The notes: generated by a model from the sequence alone, not told the origin. A stretch of DNA of 41,218 bases from Bryobacteraceae bacterium (GCA_028275505.1 JAPWUP010000014.1:1-41218), one strand, 5' to 3'. Counted from the stretch's first letter, positions 26,708 through 35,178 are shown. Program-made: numbers and translations.

Positions 26708-28009
26708 ATGCGTCTCGTGGTCATCGGAGGGGTGGCAGCGGGCATGAGCGCGGCTGCGCGCGCCCGCCGCGTGGATCGCTCCCTCGAAATCCTCGTGCTA
26801 GAGCGCGGACAGCATGTCTCCTGGGCGGCCTGCGGGTTGCCGTTCTACGTCAGCGGACGCGTGGCCTCGCTGGACGAACTCATCCTCCACACGCCGGACT
26901 ATTTCCGTCGCGAGCGCAACATTGACGTGCGCACAGGCGCGGAGGTCGTCGCGATTCAGCCGGCGCGGCGCCAGGTTGTCCTGCGGGGCGGCGAGCGGAT
27001 CAGCTACGACAAACTCGTGATCGCTTGCGGCGCCCGTCCCGTCCGCGAGCTGCCGGGCGCGGATCTGCCGCATGTGTTCACGCTGCACACCCTGGAGGAT
27101 GCCCGCCGTCTGCGCGAGTTCATCGAACAACGGCGTCCGCAGCGTGCCGTGGTTGTGGGCGCCGGTTACATCGGGTTGGAAGTTGCCGATGGGCTGGCCG
27201 AGCGCGGCCTATGCGTTACCGTTCTCGATGCGTCGCCGTACATTCTCGGCCGCCAGGGTCGCGAGCTGACCGAGATCGTCACGCGTCATCTGGGGGCGCG
27301 AGGGATTCAATTCCGTCTGGGAACGCGCGTCTCGGCGATCCAGGCCGAGGGAGTGGAAGGAACGCCCGCCGATTTAATCGTGCTGGCGACCGGGGTCCGC
27401 CCCAACGTCGAGCTGGCCGCCGAGGCAGGCATCGAGCTGGGACGTCACGGCGCGATTCGCGTGAACGAACGCATGGAAACCAACCTCGCCGGTGTTTACG
27501 CTGCCGGTGATTGCGCCGAGACCGTTCACGTCGTGACGGGTGCGCCCGTCTACATTCCTCTCGGAACCACGGCGAACAAGATGGGACGCGTGGCAGGCGC
27601 CAACGCGGCGGGCCGCCGCGAACGCTTCCCGGGCGTCGCCGGCACGCTCATTGTCGCCTTGCGAGACCTCGCGGTGGCCATGACCGGCTTGTCCTCGACC
27701 GAGGCGCGCCAGGCCGGCTTTTCCCCCGTTTCCGTACGCATCGAAGCGCCGGATCGCTCGCGTTACATGGGCAGCGATCCCACTTGGGTCGAACTGGTGG
27801 CGGACCGCAACACGACTCGTCTTCTCGGCGGCAGCGTGATCGGCAAGCGCGGCGTGCCCGGCCGCATCAACGTCCTCGCCGCCGCAATCACCGCAGGAAT
27901 GACGACCGAACAGTTTGCCCAGTTGGATCTCGCTTACACTCCACCGGTGGCGCCGGTGTGGGACCCTCTGTTGGTCGCCGCCAACCAGTTACGCCGCGCG
28001 CTGGAATGA
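26708..28009 (+). CDS. CoA-disulfide reductase-like FAD/NAD(P)-dependent oxidoreductase
   Basis: The 433-residue flavoprotein has an FAD-binding motif at the N-terminus ([13 protein letters not shown]) and a single active-site cysteine in [10 protein letters not shown], typical of CoA-disulfide reductases, water-forming NADH oxidases and NADH peroxidases. An NAD-binding [11 protein letters not shown] segment is present, and the FAD-contacting [10 protein letters not shown] follows. There is no C-terminal rhodanese domain, which some relatives have. The ATG at 26708 is used because the glycine motif follows it directly; an in-frame ATG at 26696 is an alternative. It probably keeps low-molecular thiols or NADH oxidised/reduced state balanced. 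Confidence 0.87.
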   Translation: MRLVVIGGVAAGMSAAARARRVDRSLEILVLERGQHVSWAACGLPFYVSGRVASLDELILHTPDYFRRERNIDVRTGAEVVAIQPARRQVVLRGGERISYDKLVIACGARPVRELPGADLPHVFTLHTLEDARRLREFIEQRRPQRAVVVGAGYIGLEVADGLAERGLCVTVLDASPYILGRQGRELTEIVTRHLGARGIQFRLGTRVSAIQAEGVEGTPADLIVLATGVRPNVELAAEAGIELGRHGAIRVNERMETNLAGVYAAGDCAETVHVVTGAPVYIPLGTTANKMGRVAGANAAGRRERFPGVAGTLIVALRDLAVAMTGLSSTEARQAGFSPVSVRIEAPDRSRYMGSDPTWVELVADRNTTRLLGGSVIGKRGVPGRINVLAAAITAGMTTEQFAQLDLAYTPPVAPVWDPLLVAANQLRRALE

Positions 28010-28055
28010 GAGCGCTGGCCGGACTTGCATCGCGACAGTTGCTACACTGGAGGCG

Positions 28056-28550
28056 ATGGGCGCCTGGAAACCTCGCCGCATGCTCGCAACCGGGGAAAAA
28101 GCTCCGGAATTCGAACTGAAGGACTTGACCGGGCGGACCTTCCGTCTCAGCGACGAGCTCGCGCACGGCCCAGTGGTGCTGGCCTTTTTCAAGGTGGACT
28201 GTCCCATTTGCCAGTTCACCTTCCCGTTCCTCGAACGCCTTCATCGCAACGGCAGCGGAACCATCCGTTTCTTCGGCGTTTCGCAGGACGGGGCGCGCAG
28301 CACTGAGGAGTTCAATCGCGAGTACGGCGTCAGCTTTCCCACCTTGTTGGACGAGGCGCGTCAGGGGTATCCCGTCAGCAATGCCTTCGGGATCTCGGTG
28401 GTTCCCTCGGTATTCCTGATCGAGCCGGACGGGACGATCTCCTGGGCCATGGAAAGTTTCCGCAAGAAGGAGTTGGAAGAACTGGGGACTCGCGCCGGGA
28501 CCAAAACGTTCCTGCCGGACGAGCGTGTGCCCGACTACCGTCCCGGTTGA
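28056..28550 (+). CDS. Thioredoxin-fold protein (TlpA/AhpC-type, CPIC motif)
   Basis: From ATG 28056 the protein has 164 residues. The motifs GEKAPEFELKDLTG and VVLAFFKVDCPICQ mark a thiol-disulfide fold with a CPIC redox pair. The C-terminal region has VVPSVFLIEPDGTI, typical of TlpA-like and peroxiredoxin-like proteins. No signal peptide is evident, so it is likely cytoplasmic, unlike classical TlpA. GGAGG lies only 2 bases before the ATG; the ATG at 28080 is an alternative. It lies 46 bases after the CoA-disulfide reductase-like gene, and together they may handle disulfide stress. Confidence 0.85.
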   Translation: MGAWKPRRMLATGEKAPEFELKDLTGRTFRLSDELAHGPVVLAFFKVDCPICQFTFPFLERLHRNGSGTIRFFGVSQDGARSTEEFNREYGVSFPTLLDEARQGYPVSNAFGISVVPSVFLIEPDGTISWAMESFRKKELEELGTRAGTKTFLPDERVPDYRPG

Positions 28551-28600
28551 GGCTCCAAAAACTAGGCTCCCGGTGGGAGTCAGGCAAACAAGGGGGTTGG

Positions 28601-29095
28601 ATGGCCGAAATCAAGGAGATTCTCGAGTCGGCGGCCGCCATCGCCAAAGGGATGCGGGTCACCCTCAAGGAGATGTTCTCTCCTACGGTGACCGAGATCT
28701 ATCCCGACGAGCCGCCGCGCTTCCAAGAACGTTACCGCGGACGCCACGTACTGGAGCGCGACGAGAACGGCCTGGAGAAGTGCGTGGCGTGCTTTTTGTG
28801 CGCCGCCGCCTGCCCGGCCAACTGCATCTACATCGAAGCCGCCGAAAACACGGACGAGGTCCGGATCAGCGGCGCCGAGCGATACGCCAAGGTCTACAAC
28901 ATTGATTACAGCCGCTGCATCTTTTGCGGCTACTGCGTGGAAGCCTGTCCGACCGACGCCATCACCCACGGTCACGAATTCGAGCTGGCCAGCTACAACA
29001 CCTCGAGCCTGATTTATCGCAAGGAGCAGCTCTTGCGTCCCTGGCCGGCTGCCAAAACGGCAGCGCAGCCGGCGGCCTCCGCCGCGGCGGATTGA
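28601..29095 (+). CDS. nuoI: NADH-quinone oxidoreductase subunit I-like ferredoxin subunit, solitary copy
   Basis: The 164-residue protein has two 4Fe-4S motifs, CVACFLCAAACPANC and CIFCGYCVEACPT, and the YRGRHVL N-terminal part found in the NuoI/TYKY subunit of Complex I. AGGGGG precedes the ATG. It ends in an alanine-rich tail. In Complex I the subunit carries the clusters N6a and N6b. Here it stands alone, without other nuo genes in this window. It could serve a partial or second Complex I, or another ferredoxin-linked enzyme. Confidence 0.9.
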   Translation: MAEIKEILESAAAIAKGMRVTLKEMFSPTVTEIYPDEPPRFQERYRGRHVLERDENGLEKCVACFLCAAACPANCIYIEAAENTDEVRISGAERYAKVYNIDYSRCIFCGYCVEACPTDAITHGHEFELASYNTSSLIYRKEQLLRPWPAAKTAAQPAASAAAD

Positions 29096-29288
29096 CAACG
29101 CTCGGCGGGTTTGCCTCGCGGAGACGCAGCGGCGGCCGCAGCTCGGGGCGAGCCGGTGGCCTCTGCCGCATGTCGGGATTCTATTGGGGAGTTGCCCGGC
29201 CGGAGCGCGGGATGCTAACATGAAATTCGCCCCGTTGAGGAGGGGACCAGGACAGTATCAATTCAGGGTCAAATCATTTCGACGCGGC

Positions 29289-29316
29289 GAAAAGGGGCGC
29301 GCAAGCGCCCCTTTTC
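29289..29316. terminator. Bidirectional rho-independent terminator with GNRA tetraloop
   Basis: AAAAGGGGCGC pairs with GCGCCCCTTTT (29290-29300 with 29305-29315) around a GCAA tetraloop (29301-29304). The 3' run of T on the plus strand is complemented by the A run at the 5' side, so both the plus-strand nuoI and the minus-strand AAA+ gene could end here. It lies in the 256-base convergent gap (29096-29351), which shows no other element. Confidence 0.8.
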
Positions 29317-29351
29317 ATTTGCTCCGATCGGGGGTACGTTCTGCCGCGTCC

Positions 29352-30782
29352 TCAGGCGCAGGCCTCGCAAGGCTGATTCAGGCGGGCGCGCAGCAGGCTG
29401 ACCATGTCGGCTGCGCGGAAGGGCTTGCGCAGAACCGCGAAGTCGTACTCTTCGCAAACCGCCTCTTCCTCGGGCGCCAGTTCCATCCCGGTCATGATAA
29501 TGATCGGCGCGTGCGCATCGCGGCGCCGTAGCTCGACCGCCAGCTCGAGGCCGTTGCCGTCGGGCAGCCGGTAATCCAGCAAAGCCGCGTCCGGCATGCG
29601 TTCACCTATTTCCTTGTAAGCCTGCCGGGCCGATTCCGCCGCCAGCAGTTGCCAGCCCGCTTGCCCCATACACGTCTCCAGGTAGCGGAGCAACTCGCGG
29701 TTATCTTCCACCAGCAAGACGACCGGCGCCTGCGCAGGCGTCTCTTCGGCCGCGCTGGCCCGCAAGGCAAGACCCTGGCCGTCGTCGCCCACCAACACAT
29801 GCACCTGACCGCCACGAGGAACGCCGCCTTCGGCCACCAGCGCCGCCAAAGGCTGGGTCAGGTACCGGTGAACCGTCCGGCGCAACTCCCGTGCCCCGTA
29901 CTCTGCACTGGTGCCCACGCGTAACAGGAATTCGCGGGCCTGCTCGGAAACCTGGATGCGAAAGCGGTTCTCGCCCAGCCGCGTGTCCACGAGCCTTTGC
30001 AAGTCCGCAATCTGTTGGTCGAGAATAGCGGCCAGCGAGGCCGCATCCAGGGGCCGGTATGTGATGACGGCGTCAATGCGGTTGACGAACTCCGGCGAGA
30101 AGCGACGCCGCACCGCGTGCAACCCGATCGCTTCGAGCTTGCCGGCCAGATCCGTGCGCGGCGCGTCCGCGCGGAAACCGAAATCCGGCCGCAGCTCCTT
30201 CATCATTTCCCGCGCCCCGAGATTGCTGGTCAGGAAGATCAGGCTGTTCTCGAAATTGACCGTCGTGTTGTCTCCCAGGCGCAGGGTGGCGCGATCCAGA
30301 ACGCCCAGCAGCAGGCGCGTCAACGAGGGCGCCGCCTTTTCGATTTCGTCGAAGAGCACGAGCGAAAGAGCGCAACGCTCGCTGGTGACGGCGTTCAGCT
30401 TCTGCTGCGTGAGCATGGGGACCGTTTCACGGTGGCCGAGGTAACCGGGCGGAGCCCCGATCAGCTTGGCCACCTCGTGGTCCATCTGGTATTCCCCGCA
30501 GTCAATTTTGAGCAGGCATTTCTCCGAGCCGTGCAGCACCTCGGCCAGCGCTTCGACCGTGCGGGTCTTGCCCGTGCCCGTCGGCCCGAGCAACAGGAAT
30601 ACCCCGGCGGGACGCCCCTCCGGGGCAAGTCCGGCCTGGAACATCTGCACGTAGGGAATGATCTGTCGGATCGCATCCGGCTGACCGACGAGGCGCCGCC
30701 CCAGTTGCGCGGCCAGTTCGGTTGCCGGCTCCACGGCGGGTTTCCGCGATCGCGTGGCGCTCCCCGCGCTTTTCAAAACCAC
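29352..30782 (-). CDS. ClpB/ClpA-type AAA+ ATPase fused to a C-terminal response-regulator receiver domain
   Basis: From GTG 30782 the protein has 476 residues. Residues of about 20-340 form one AAA+ module like the second ring of ClpB: Walker A GPTGTGKT (66-73), a pore-loop-like GAPPGYLGH (109-117, histidine where ClpB usually has tyrosine), Walker B LVLFDE (141-146), sensor 1 TSN (185-187), an RFSPEFVNRID arginine-finger region and GARELRR sensor 2 (296-302). There is no Clp N-domain, first ring or middle domain. A complete receiver domain follows (about 354-465) with ED at 359-360, D403 in LLDYRLPDG, and K453 in LRKPF. The GTG has GAGGGGA upstream; the TTG at 30803 falls in a TATAAT element and is rejected. 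A phospho-controlled unfoldase is the obvious model. Confidence 0.9.
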   Translation of the reverse strand: MVLKSAGSATRSRKPAVEPATELAAQLGRRLVGQPDAIRQIIPYVQMFQAGLAPEGRPAGVFLLLGPTGTGKTRTVEALAEVLHGSEKCLLKIDCGEYQMDHEVAKLIGAPPGYLGHRETVPMLTQQKLNAVTSERCALSLVLFDEIEKAAPSLTRLLLGVLDRATLRLGDNTTVNFENSLIFLTSNLGAREMMKELRPDFGFRADAPRTDLAGKLEAIGLHAVRRRFSPEFVNRIDAVITYRPLDAASLAAILDQQIADLQRLVDTRLGENRFRIQVSEQAREFLLRVGTSAEYGARELRRTVHRYLTQPLAALVAEGGVPRGGQVHVLVGDDGQGLALRASAAEETPAQAPVVLLVEDNRELLRYLETCMGQAGWQLLAAESARQAYKEIGERMPDAALLDYRLPDGNGLELAVELRRRDAHAPIIIMTGMELAPEEEAVCEEYDFAVLRKPFRAADMVSLLRARLNQPCEACA

Positions 30783-30802
30783 GGATATTCCCCTCGCTGG
30801 CA

Positions 30803-30808
30803 ATTATA
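30803..30808 (-). promoter_or_regulatory. Candidate -10 element (TATAAT) for the AAA+-receiver gene
   Basis: A perfect TATAAT on the minus strand (30808-30803) lies 21 bases upstream of the GTG at 30782, so the leader would be only about 14 bases and would contain the GAGGGGA ribosome site. No good -35 hexamer is visible 16-18 bases upstream, so an activator or an alternative factor may be involved. The rest of the 96-base gap to wecB shows nothing else. Confidence 0.45.
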
Positions 30809-30878
30809 TCGGCGGCGGTTTCAGGCTCCCCTTGGAGACGGGCGGCAAGGCGGGCCGTACGCGCGCCCCTTAATTTCA

Positions 30879-32006
30879 TTATCCGACGAAAAATGAGCGG
30901 ATTGCATCCGCAATGCGGCGGCTGGCATGACCATCACCGTACGGATTGTGAACGCGGGCCATGCGTTCGTACTCCTGCCGGTCTTCCAGCAGCCGCACCG
31001 CTTCCTCCACGATGCGCCGCGTCTGGGTGCCCACCAGCTTCACCGAGCCTGCCTCCACGCCCTCGGGCCGCTCCGTATTCTCGCGCAGCACCAGAATCGG
31101 CTTGCCCAGCGACGGGCCTTCCTCCTGAATCCCGCCGGAGTCGGTCAGCACCAGCCACGCCCGACGCATCAAATCCACAAAAGGCACGTATTCGAGCGGC
31201 TCGATCAGGTGGATGTTCGGGATCCGGGCCAGCAATTGTCTCACCGGGGCCTGCACGTTGGGGTTGGGATGCACCGGATAAACGATTTCCACGTCATCCC
31301 GCGCCGCCAGTTCAGCCAGCGCCGCGCAAATCCGCCGGAAACCTTCGCCGAAGCTCTCCCGCCGGTGCGCGGTCACCAGGATCAGTTTGCGCGAGCCATC
31401 CAACTGCGGCCAGGGGCGGCTGGGAAGGAGGCCTTGTTCCAGGCGATCCCTTACCCACAGCACAGCGTCAATGCCCGGATTGCCGGTCACGGCGATACGG
31501 GCTTCCGGTACCCCCTCGCGCAACAGGTTCTCGGCCGCCCATCGGGTCGCAGCGAAATGCAGGGTCGCCAGCCGGCTCGTCAGCACCCGGTTCATCTCCT
31601 CGGGGAAGGGCTGTTGGGGATCCCAAGTACGCAACCCCGCCTCCACGTGCCCCACGGGAATTCGGTGGTAGAAAGCCGCCAGTGCACCGCAAAGCGTGGT
31701 TGTGGTGTCGCCTTGGACGAGGACCATGTCGGGACGGGCATCCTGCAGAACCGCCTCCAGGCCTGCGATCACACGCGCGGTCGTCTCAGCCAGGGTCTGA
31801 CCCGGTCGCATCAGGTCCAGATCCCAGTCTGGAGCGACCCCGAACACGTCTAGCACCTGATCGAGCAGTTCGCGATGCTGCGCCGTCGCGCACAGTTGGA
31901 CTGCAAACTCGGAACGTCGTTGCAGTTCGAGGAAGACAGGGCAGAGCTTGATGGCCTCCGGTCGCGTGCCTACGACCACGAGGAGGCGTCTGCGGCGGGT
32001 CGGCAC
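30879..32006 (-). CDS. wecB: UDP-N-acetylglucosamine 2-epimerase (non-hydrolysing)
   Basis: The 375-residue protein has the family start VVVGTRPEAIKL and the central VQGDTTTTL, GHVEAGLRT and FPEEMNR motifs. Later come VTAHRRES, VYPVHPNPNV and TDSGGIQEE, which bind UDP-GlcNAc in the non-hydrolysing epimerase. It interconverts UDP-GlcNAc and UDP-ManNAc for surface polysaccharides. The start is a GTG at 32006, with GAGGG about 9 bases upstream. It stands alone here, with no other polysaccharide gene around it. Confidence 0.95.
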   Translation of the reverse strand: MPTRRRRLLVVVGTRPEAIKLCPVFLELQRRSEFAVQLCATAQHRELLDQVLDVFGVAPDWDLDLMRPGQTLAETTARVIAGLEAVLQDARPDMVLVQGDTTTTLCGALAAFYHRIPVGHVEAGLRTWDPQQPFPEEMNRVLTSRLATLHFAATRWAAENLLREGVPEARIAVTGNPGIDAVLWVRDRLEQGLLPSRPWPQLDGSRKLILVTAHRRESFGEGFRRICAALAELAARDDVEIVYPVHPNPNVQAPVRQLLARIPNIHLIEPLEYVPFVDLMRRAWLVLTDSGGIQEEGPSLGKPILVLRENTERPEGVEAGSVKLVGTQTRRIVEEAVRLLEDRQEYERMARVHNPYGDGHASRRIADAIRSFFVG

Positions 32007-32065
32007 TGAGAGTCTGCCCTCGCCTACCGGGCGGCCACTTGCCGGTAGGGACCTAACTCAGGGAT

Positions 32066-32284
32066 TCACTTGTGCCGGTAAACGATGCGGCCCTTGGTGA
32101 GGTCGTAGGGCGACAGCTCTACGGTGACGCGGTCGCCCGCCAGGACGCGGATGCGGTTGCGCCGCAGCTTGCCGGCCAGGTGGGCCAGCACCTTCCGGTC
32201 CTCGTCAATTTGGACACTGAAAAGGCCGCTCGGGAATTTCTCGACGACTACGCCTTGTACCTCGATCGAATCCTCTTTGCTCAT
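32066..32284 (-). CDS. infA: Translation initiation factor IF-1
   Basis: The 72-residue OB-fold protein matches IF-1 from end to end, including [20 protein letters not shown] and [13 protein letters not shown]. It binds the 30S A site during initiation. AGGAGG lies 3 bases before the ATG. The usual ribosomal protein operon partners (secY, rpmJ, rpsM) are absent, so this is a separate transcription unit with its own promoter, and possibly a second infA copy in the genome. Confidence 0.97.
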   Translation of the reverse strand: MSKEDSIEVQGVVVEKFPSGLFSVQIDEDRKVLAHLAGKLRRNRIRVLAGDRVTVELSPYDLTKGRIVYRHK

Positions 32285-32317
32285 TCGCCTCCTGTTCGAA
32301 AAGTCTGTATTGGGGTT

Positions 32318-32335
32318 GCGGGGCTTAGGCCCCGC
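32318..32335 (-). promoter_or_regulatory. Perfect hairpin near the predicted 5' end of the infA mRNA
   Basis: GCGGGGC and GCCCCGC form a 7-pair stem closed by a 4-base loop. Given the promoter at 32345-32373, the stem would begin about three bases after the transcription start, which makes it a 5'-terminal hairpin rather than a terminator; no T run follows. Such hairpins can protect mRNA from decay or act as a regulatory leader. The rest of the 188-base infA to GGDEF gap shows two copies of the nonamer GATAGCCGG near 32424-32465 and nothing else recognisable. Confidence 0.55.
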
Positions 32336-32344
32336 CCGACATTC

Positions 32345-32373
32345 AGCATAGAGGATGCCGCGGGCAAAATCAA
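32345..32373 (-). promoter_or_regulatory. infA: Sigma70-like promoter for infA
   Basis: On the minus strand TTGATT (32373-32368) and TATGCT (32350-32345) are separated by 17 bases, close to the sigma70 consensus. The predicted start lies near 32338, giving a leader of about 54 bases. This is one of the better promoter matches in the window. Confidence 0.55.
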
Positions 32374-32472
32374 TCCCACCCCCGCCGCGAACGGGCGGCG
32401 CCCGGCGTGCTAAGGTTTTTGCCCGATAGCCGGAAACCCTACGCTGACCGATACTCCTGATAGCCGGGCGCG

Positions 32473-33498
32473 ATGATTTCGCTTAAAAAAACGCTGGACG
32501 AAATCGAGCAGCGCGAACGGTTGTTCCAGGCCTCTCTCGAAGCGTACCGGGCAGCGCTGGCCGGCATGGCCCGTGATCTCCCCGCGGCCTTGAAAGAGGA
32601 TGCCGATTCGGTCCGAGAGCTTTTCATCGCTCTGGGCAAGCGTCTGGCCGATGAACCCAGCCTGGACACCATCGAGCAGACCCGCCAGCAACTGGAAGTG
32701 TACCTGCGCGAATACAGGGGTCGAGTGGAAGCCCAGTGCCTGAAACAGCGCCGCGAAGTCAAGGAAATCCTTGCCACTCTGGCGGACGCCGCCGCCATGC
32801 TGGAGCGGCAGAATACCACCTACTCGGACAATTTCCGCAGTTTCGCGCGTCGGTTGGAGACGCTTTCGCGCCTGGATAGCCTCGCCGAAATCCGTCGGCA
32901 GCTCACGCTGCAAGTCGCTGAAATGAAGACCAGCGTGGACCGCGCGACTCGCGAATACGAGGAATCTCTCAACCAGCTCCGCAGGGAGTTGCAAGCTTTC
33001 CAAAGCCGCCTGGAGCATGCTGAACAATTGGCCGCCACCGACAGCCTCACCGGCCTGGCCAACCGGCGCGAATGCGAGCGCCAACTGAGGGAACGGATCA
33101 CTGCCGGCCGGCAGTTCTCGATCCTCCTGCTCGACTTGGACCAGTTCAAGGCGCTCAACGATCGCTACGGCCACCACGTGGGAGATCAGGTCCTTGTGCA
33201 CTTCGCGCAGCGCCTCCGTGAGCAGTTCCGCCACACCGATGTGGTCGGGCGCTGGGGCGGTGACGAGTTTCTGGCGATCATGGATAGCCCGCTCGAACAG
33301 GCACAACGCAAAAGCGTGGAGATCCGCGAGCGTGTGAGTGGCTGGTACAGCGTGACCGCCGCGGGTCGCCCGCTGCGTGTCCTCGTGCGCGTCTCTGTGG
33401 GCGTAGCTGAATATCAGCCAGGGGAAACCCTGGAGGAGCTATACCACCGGGCGGACCAGGAACTTTACGCTAAAAAAGCGCTGCGCACAGCCACGTGA
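32473..33498 (+). CDS. Diguanylate cyclase (GGDEF) with long N-terminal coiled coil
   Basis: The 341-residue protein is soluble by appearance. Residues of about 1-185 are almost entirely helical and charged, with heptad-like leucines, so a long coiled coil or helical bundle is likely. The GGDEF domain starts at [10 protein letters not shown] (190-199). The catalytic GGDEF is at 262-266 and the inhibitory I-site RHTD at 253-256, so product feedback inhibition should be intact. It makes the second messenger c-di-GMP. No sensory domain such as PAS or GAF is obvious. Its input is probably through the helical part. The start at 32473 is the only ATG near the domain start. Confidence 0.93.
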   Translation: MISLKKTLDEIEQRERLFQASLEAYRAALAGMARDLPAALKEDADSVRELFIALGKRLADEPSLDTIEQTRQQLEVYLREYRGRVEAQCLKQRREVKEILATLADAAAMLERQNTTYSDNFRSFARRLETLSRLDSLAEIRRQLTLQVAEMKTSVDRATREYEESLNQLRRELQAFQSRLEHAEQLAATDSLTGLANRRECERQLRERITAGRQFSILLLDLDQFKALNDRYGHHVGDQVLVHFAQRLREQFRHTDVVGRWGGDEFLAIMDSPLEQAQRKSVEIRERVSGWYSVTAAGRPLRVLVRVSVGVAEYQPGETLEELYHRADQELYAKKALRTAT

Positions 33499-33516
33499 TA
33501 AGTTCCGGGCAGTTGG

Positions 33517-33593
33517 TGGTAGGGACGGGCAGATTCGAACTGCCGACCTGCCGCTTAGGAGGCGGCCGCTCTATCCAACTGAGCTACGTCCCC
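33517..33593 (-). tRNA. tRNA-Arg (anticodon CCU)
   Basis: The acceptor GGGGACG pairs with CGTCCCT (first pair is G-T), the anticodon stem-loop is GCCGC-CTCCTAA-GCGGC, and the T-arm is GGCAG-TTCGAAT-CTGCC. Encoded CCA is at 33517-33519. It is 18 bases after the diguanylate cyclase gene, on the opposite strand. Confidence 0.96.
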
Positions 33594-33678
33594 AATTCTC
33601 TTCCATTCTACCCTGTATAAGCGGCCCACCGCCCGGCCCGGCTTGCCCCGCGCGCAGCCCTGCGGCAAACTGGGCTCG

Positions 33679-34284
33679 ATGGAGGAGTTCTGCACCTGCG
33701 GAGCGCGCCTGGTCCCGGACGCGCGGTTCTGCCATAAATGCGGTCGCCCCGTGCGCGAAAGTGAGGAACCATTGCCTCCCGTTGCCGCCGAGGCGCCGCC
33801 GGAGTCCCCTCCGCCCCCGCCCATCGTGGAGATCGGCTTCCAGAACCGCGCTGCGGTGCGCATTGCGTTGTTCGCCGGGGCGCTCGCGCTGGCCCTCAGC
33901 TCCATCCCCATCTCACCGTGGTTGCCAGTGGTGACCTTGTTGGGCGGCGGCGCTCTTGCCGTCTATCTCTACAACCGCCGTACCGAGCAATCGCTGCCTG
34001 CCCGTTCCGGCCTCAAGCTCGGTTGGATGACGGGATTGTTCGCCTTCCTCATCAGCATGGTGCTGATGACCATCGCGGTGGCGCTGCTGTCGGCACGCCA
34101 GGATGCGCTCGAACGCGCTCTGCGAGATCAGTCAGGACTGCCGCCCGACATGGCGGCACGCGTCCTCGAGATCATCCGCAACCCGGTCGAACTGACGCTC
34201 TCGTTGTTGTTCGGTTTCCTGACCTTCTCCGTCACGGCGGCGCTGGGCGGTGCGCTGGGGGCGCGCGTGTTCCGCAAGCATTGA
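33679..34284 (+). CDS. Zinc-ribbon membrane protein of unknown function
   Basis: From the ATG at 33679 (MEEFCTCGARL) the protein has 201 residues. A longer frame to 33643 is less likely. The N-terminus is a zinc ribbon (CTC...CHKC). A proline-rich segment (PPESPPPPP) leads to three or four hydrophobic helices (about residues 52-76, 81-98, 114-138 and 170-195). No enzymatic motif is visible. Many bacterial proteins combine a cytoplasmic zinc ribbon with membrane helices as scaffolds or sensors, but I cannot assign a role. It is convergent with the EamA gene and overlaps its coding region by 153 bases. Confidence 0.75.
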   Translation: MEEFCTCGARLVPDARFCHKCGRPVRESEEPLPPVAAEAPPESPPPPPIVEIGFQNRAAVRIALFAGALALALSSIPISPWLPVVTLLGGGALAVYLYNRRTEQSLPARSGLKLGWMTGLFAFLISMVLMTIAVALLSARQDALERALRDQSGLPPDMAARVLEIIRNPVELTLSLLFGFLTFSVTAALGGALGARVFRKH

Positions 34285-35178
34285 CGCACGATCGCGCGGG
34301 CTGGACAGCTTGACCAGCGCGACGCCGGCGAAGATGATCAGCATGGCGCCTGCCTCCCGCAGTCCGAACGGCTCGCGATAGAAAATCCAGCCCAGGGTTA
34401 CTGCGACCACCGGATTCACGTAGGAGTAAATGGAAACCAGAGCGACGGGCAGGCGCCGCAGGGCGTACAAATAGGCGCTGTAACCCACGATCGAGCCGAA
34501 AAGCACCAGGTAGGCCACCGCCACGAGACCCGAGGCCGTCCAGCGTACAGGGCCGTGAGGAACCAGCAGGGCAAGCGGCAGGAAAAACAATCCGGCGGCG
34601 AATTGTTGCAGCGCGCTGCTCATGAGCGGATGCTCCGGCGCACTCCTGCGACGTTGATAAATGGAGCCGAAAGACCAGGATGCGCAACCCACTTGCAACA
34701 ACAGGAATCCCTTGATCAAACCCCGGCTTTCGACCGCCCCCGTCAGCTCCGGCGCCAGCAATAATGCGCTGCCCAGCAGTCCGACCAGCATACCCGCCAC
34801 CGTGGCGCCGCGCAAACGTTCCCCGCCGGGCATCAGCGCTTCGATGCCCACCATCCAGAAGGGCGAAACCGTGATCATGAGCGCCGCCAGCCCGCTGGGT
34901 ACCCACAGTTCGGCAATGGTGAGGCAACAATTGCCAACGCCCAGGATGAGCACGCCGGCCATCGCTGCATCCAGAAGCTGGCGGCCGCGGGGCACAGGGA
35001 TGCCTCGGCAACGCGCGAACAGCAGGAGCAAGCCTCCCGAAAGGAGAAACCGGCTACTGACCAGCACTAAGGGCGGCAGCGACTCGAGGGCCACTCGGAT
35101 GCCGAGATAGGTCGTGCCCCAGAAAAAGCAGACTGCCGCCAGCGAAAGGTAGGCGATTGCCAGCGGATCGCGTCTCAA
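34132..35178 (-). CDS. EamA/DMT-family transporter
   Basis: The 348-residue frame from TTG 35178 codes for a ten-helix EamA (drug/metabolite) transporter with two EamA repeats, recognised by the WGTTYLGIRVALE start and the later FGSIVGYSAYLYALR and SYVNPVVAVTLGWIFYRE. Such proteins are exporters or permeases for small metabolites; the substrate is unknown. The start is not certain: the longer frame to 35328 carries a poor N-terminal extension, and only a TTG is available just before the first helix. The last 50 or so residues (after LVKLSSPRD) are charged and lie antisense to the end of the zinc-ribbon gene. Confidence 0.85.
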   Translation of the reverse strand: MRRDPLAIAYLSLAAVCFFWGTTYLGIRVALESLPPLVLVSSRFLLSGGLLLLFARCRGIPVPRGRQLLDAAMAGVLILGVGNCCLTIAELWVPSGLAALMITVSPFWMVGIEALMPGGERLRGATVAGMLVGLLGSALLLAPELTGAVESRGLIKGFLLLQVGCASWSFGSIYQRRRSAPEHPLMSSALQQFAAGLFFLPLALLVPHGPVRWTASGLVAVAYLVLFGSIVGYSAYLYALRRLPVALVSIYSYVNPVVAVTLGWIFYREPFGLREAGAMLIIFAGVALVKLSSPRDRASMLAEHARPQRTAQRRRDGEGQETEQQRERQFDRVADDLEDACRHVGRQS

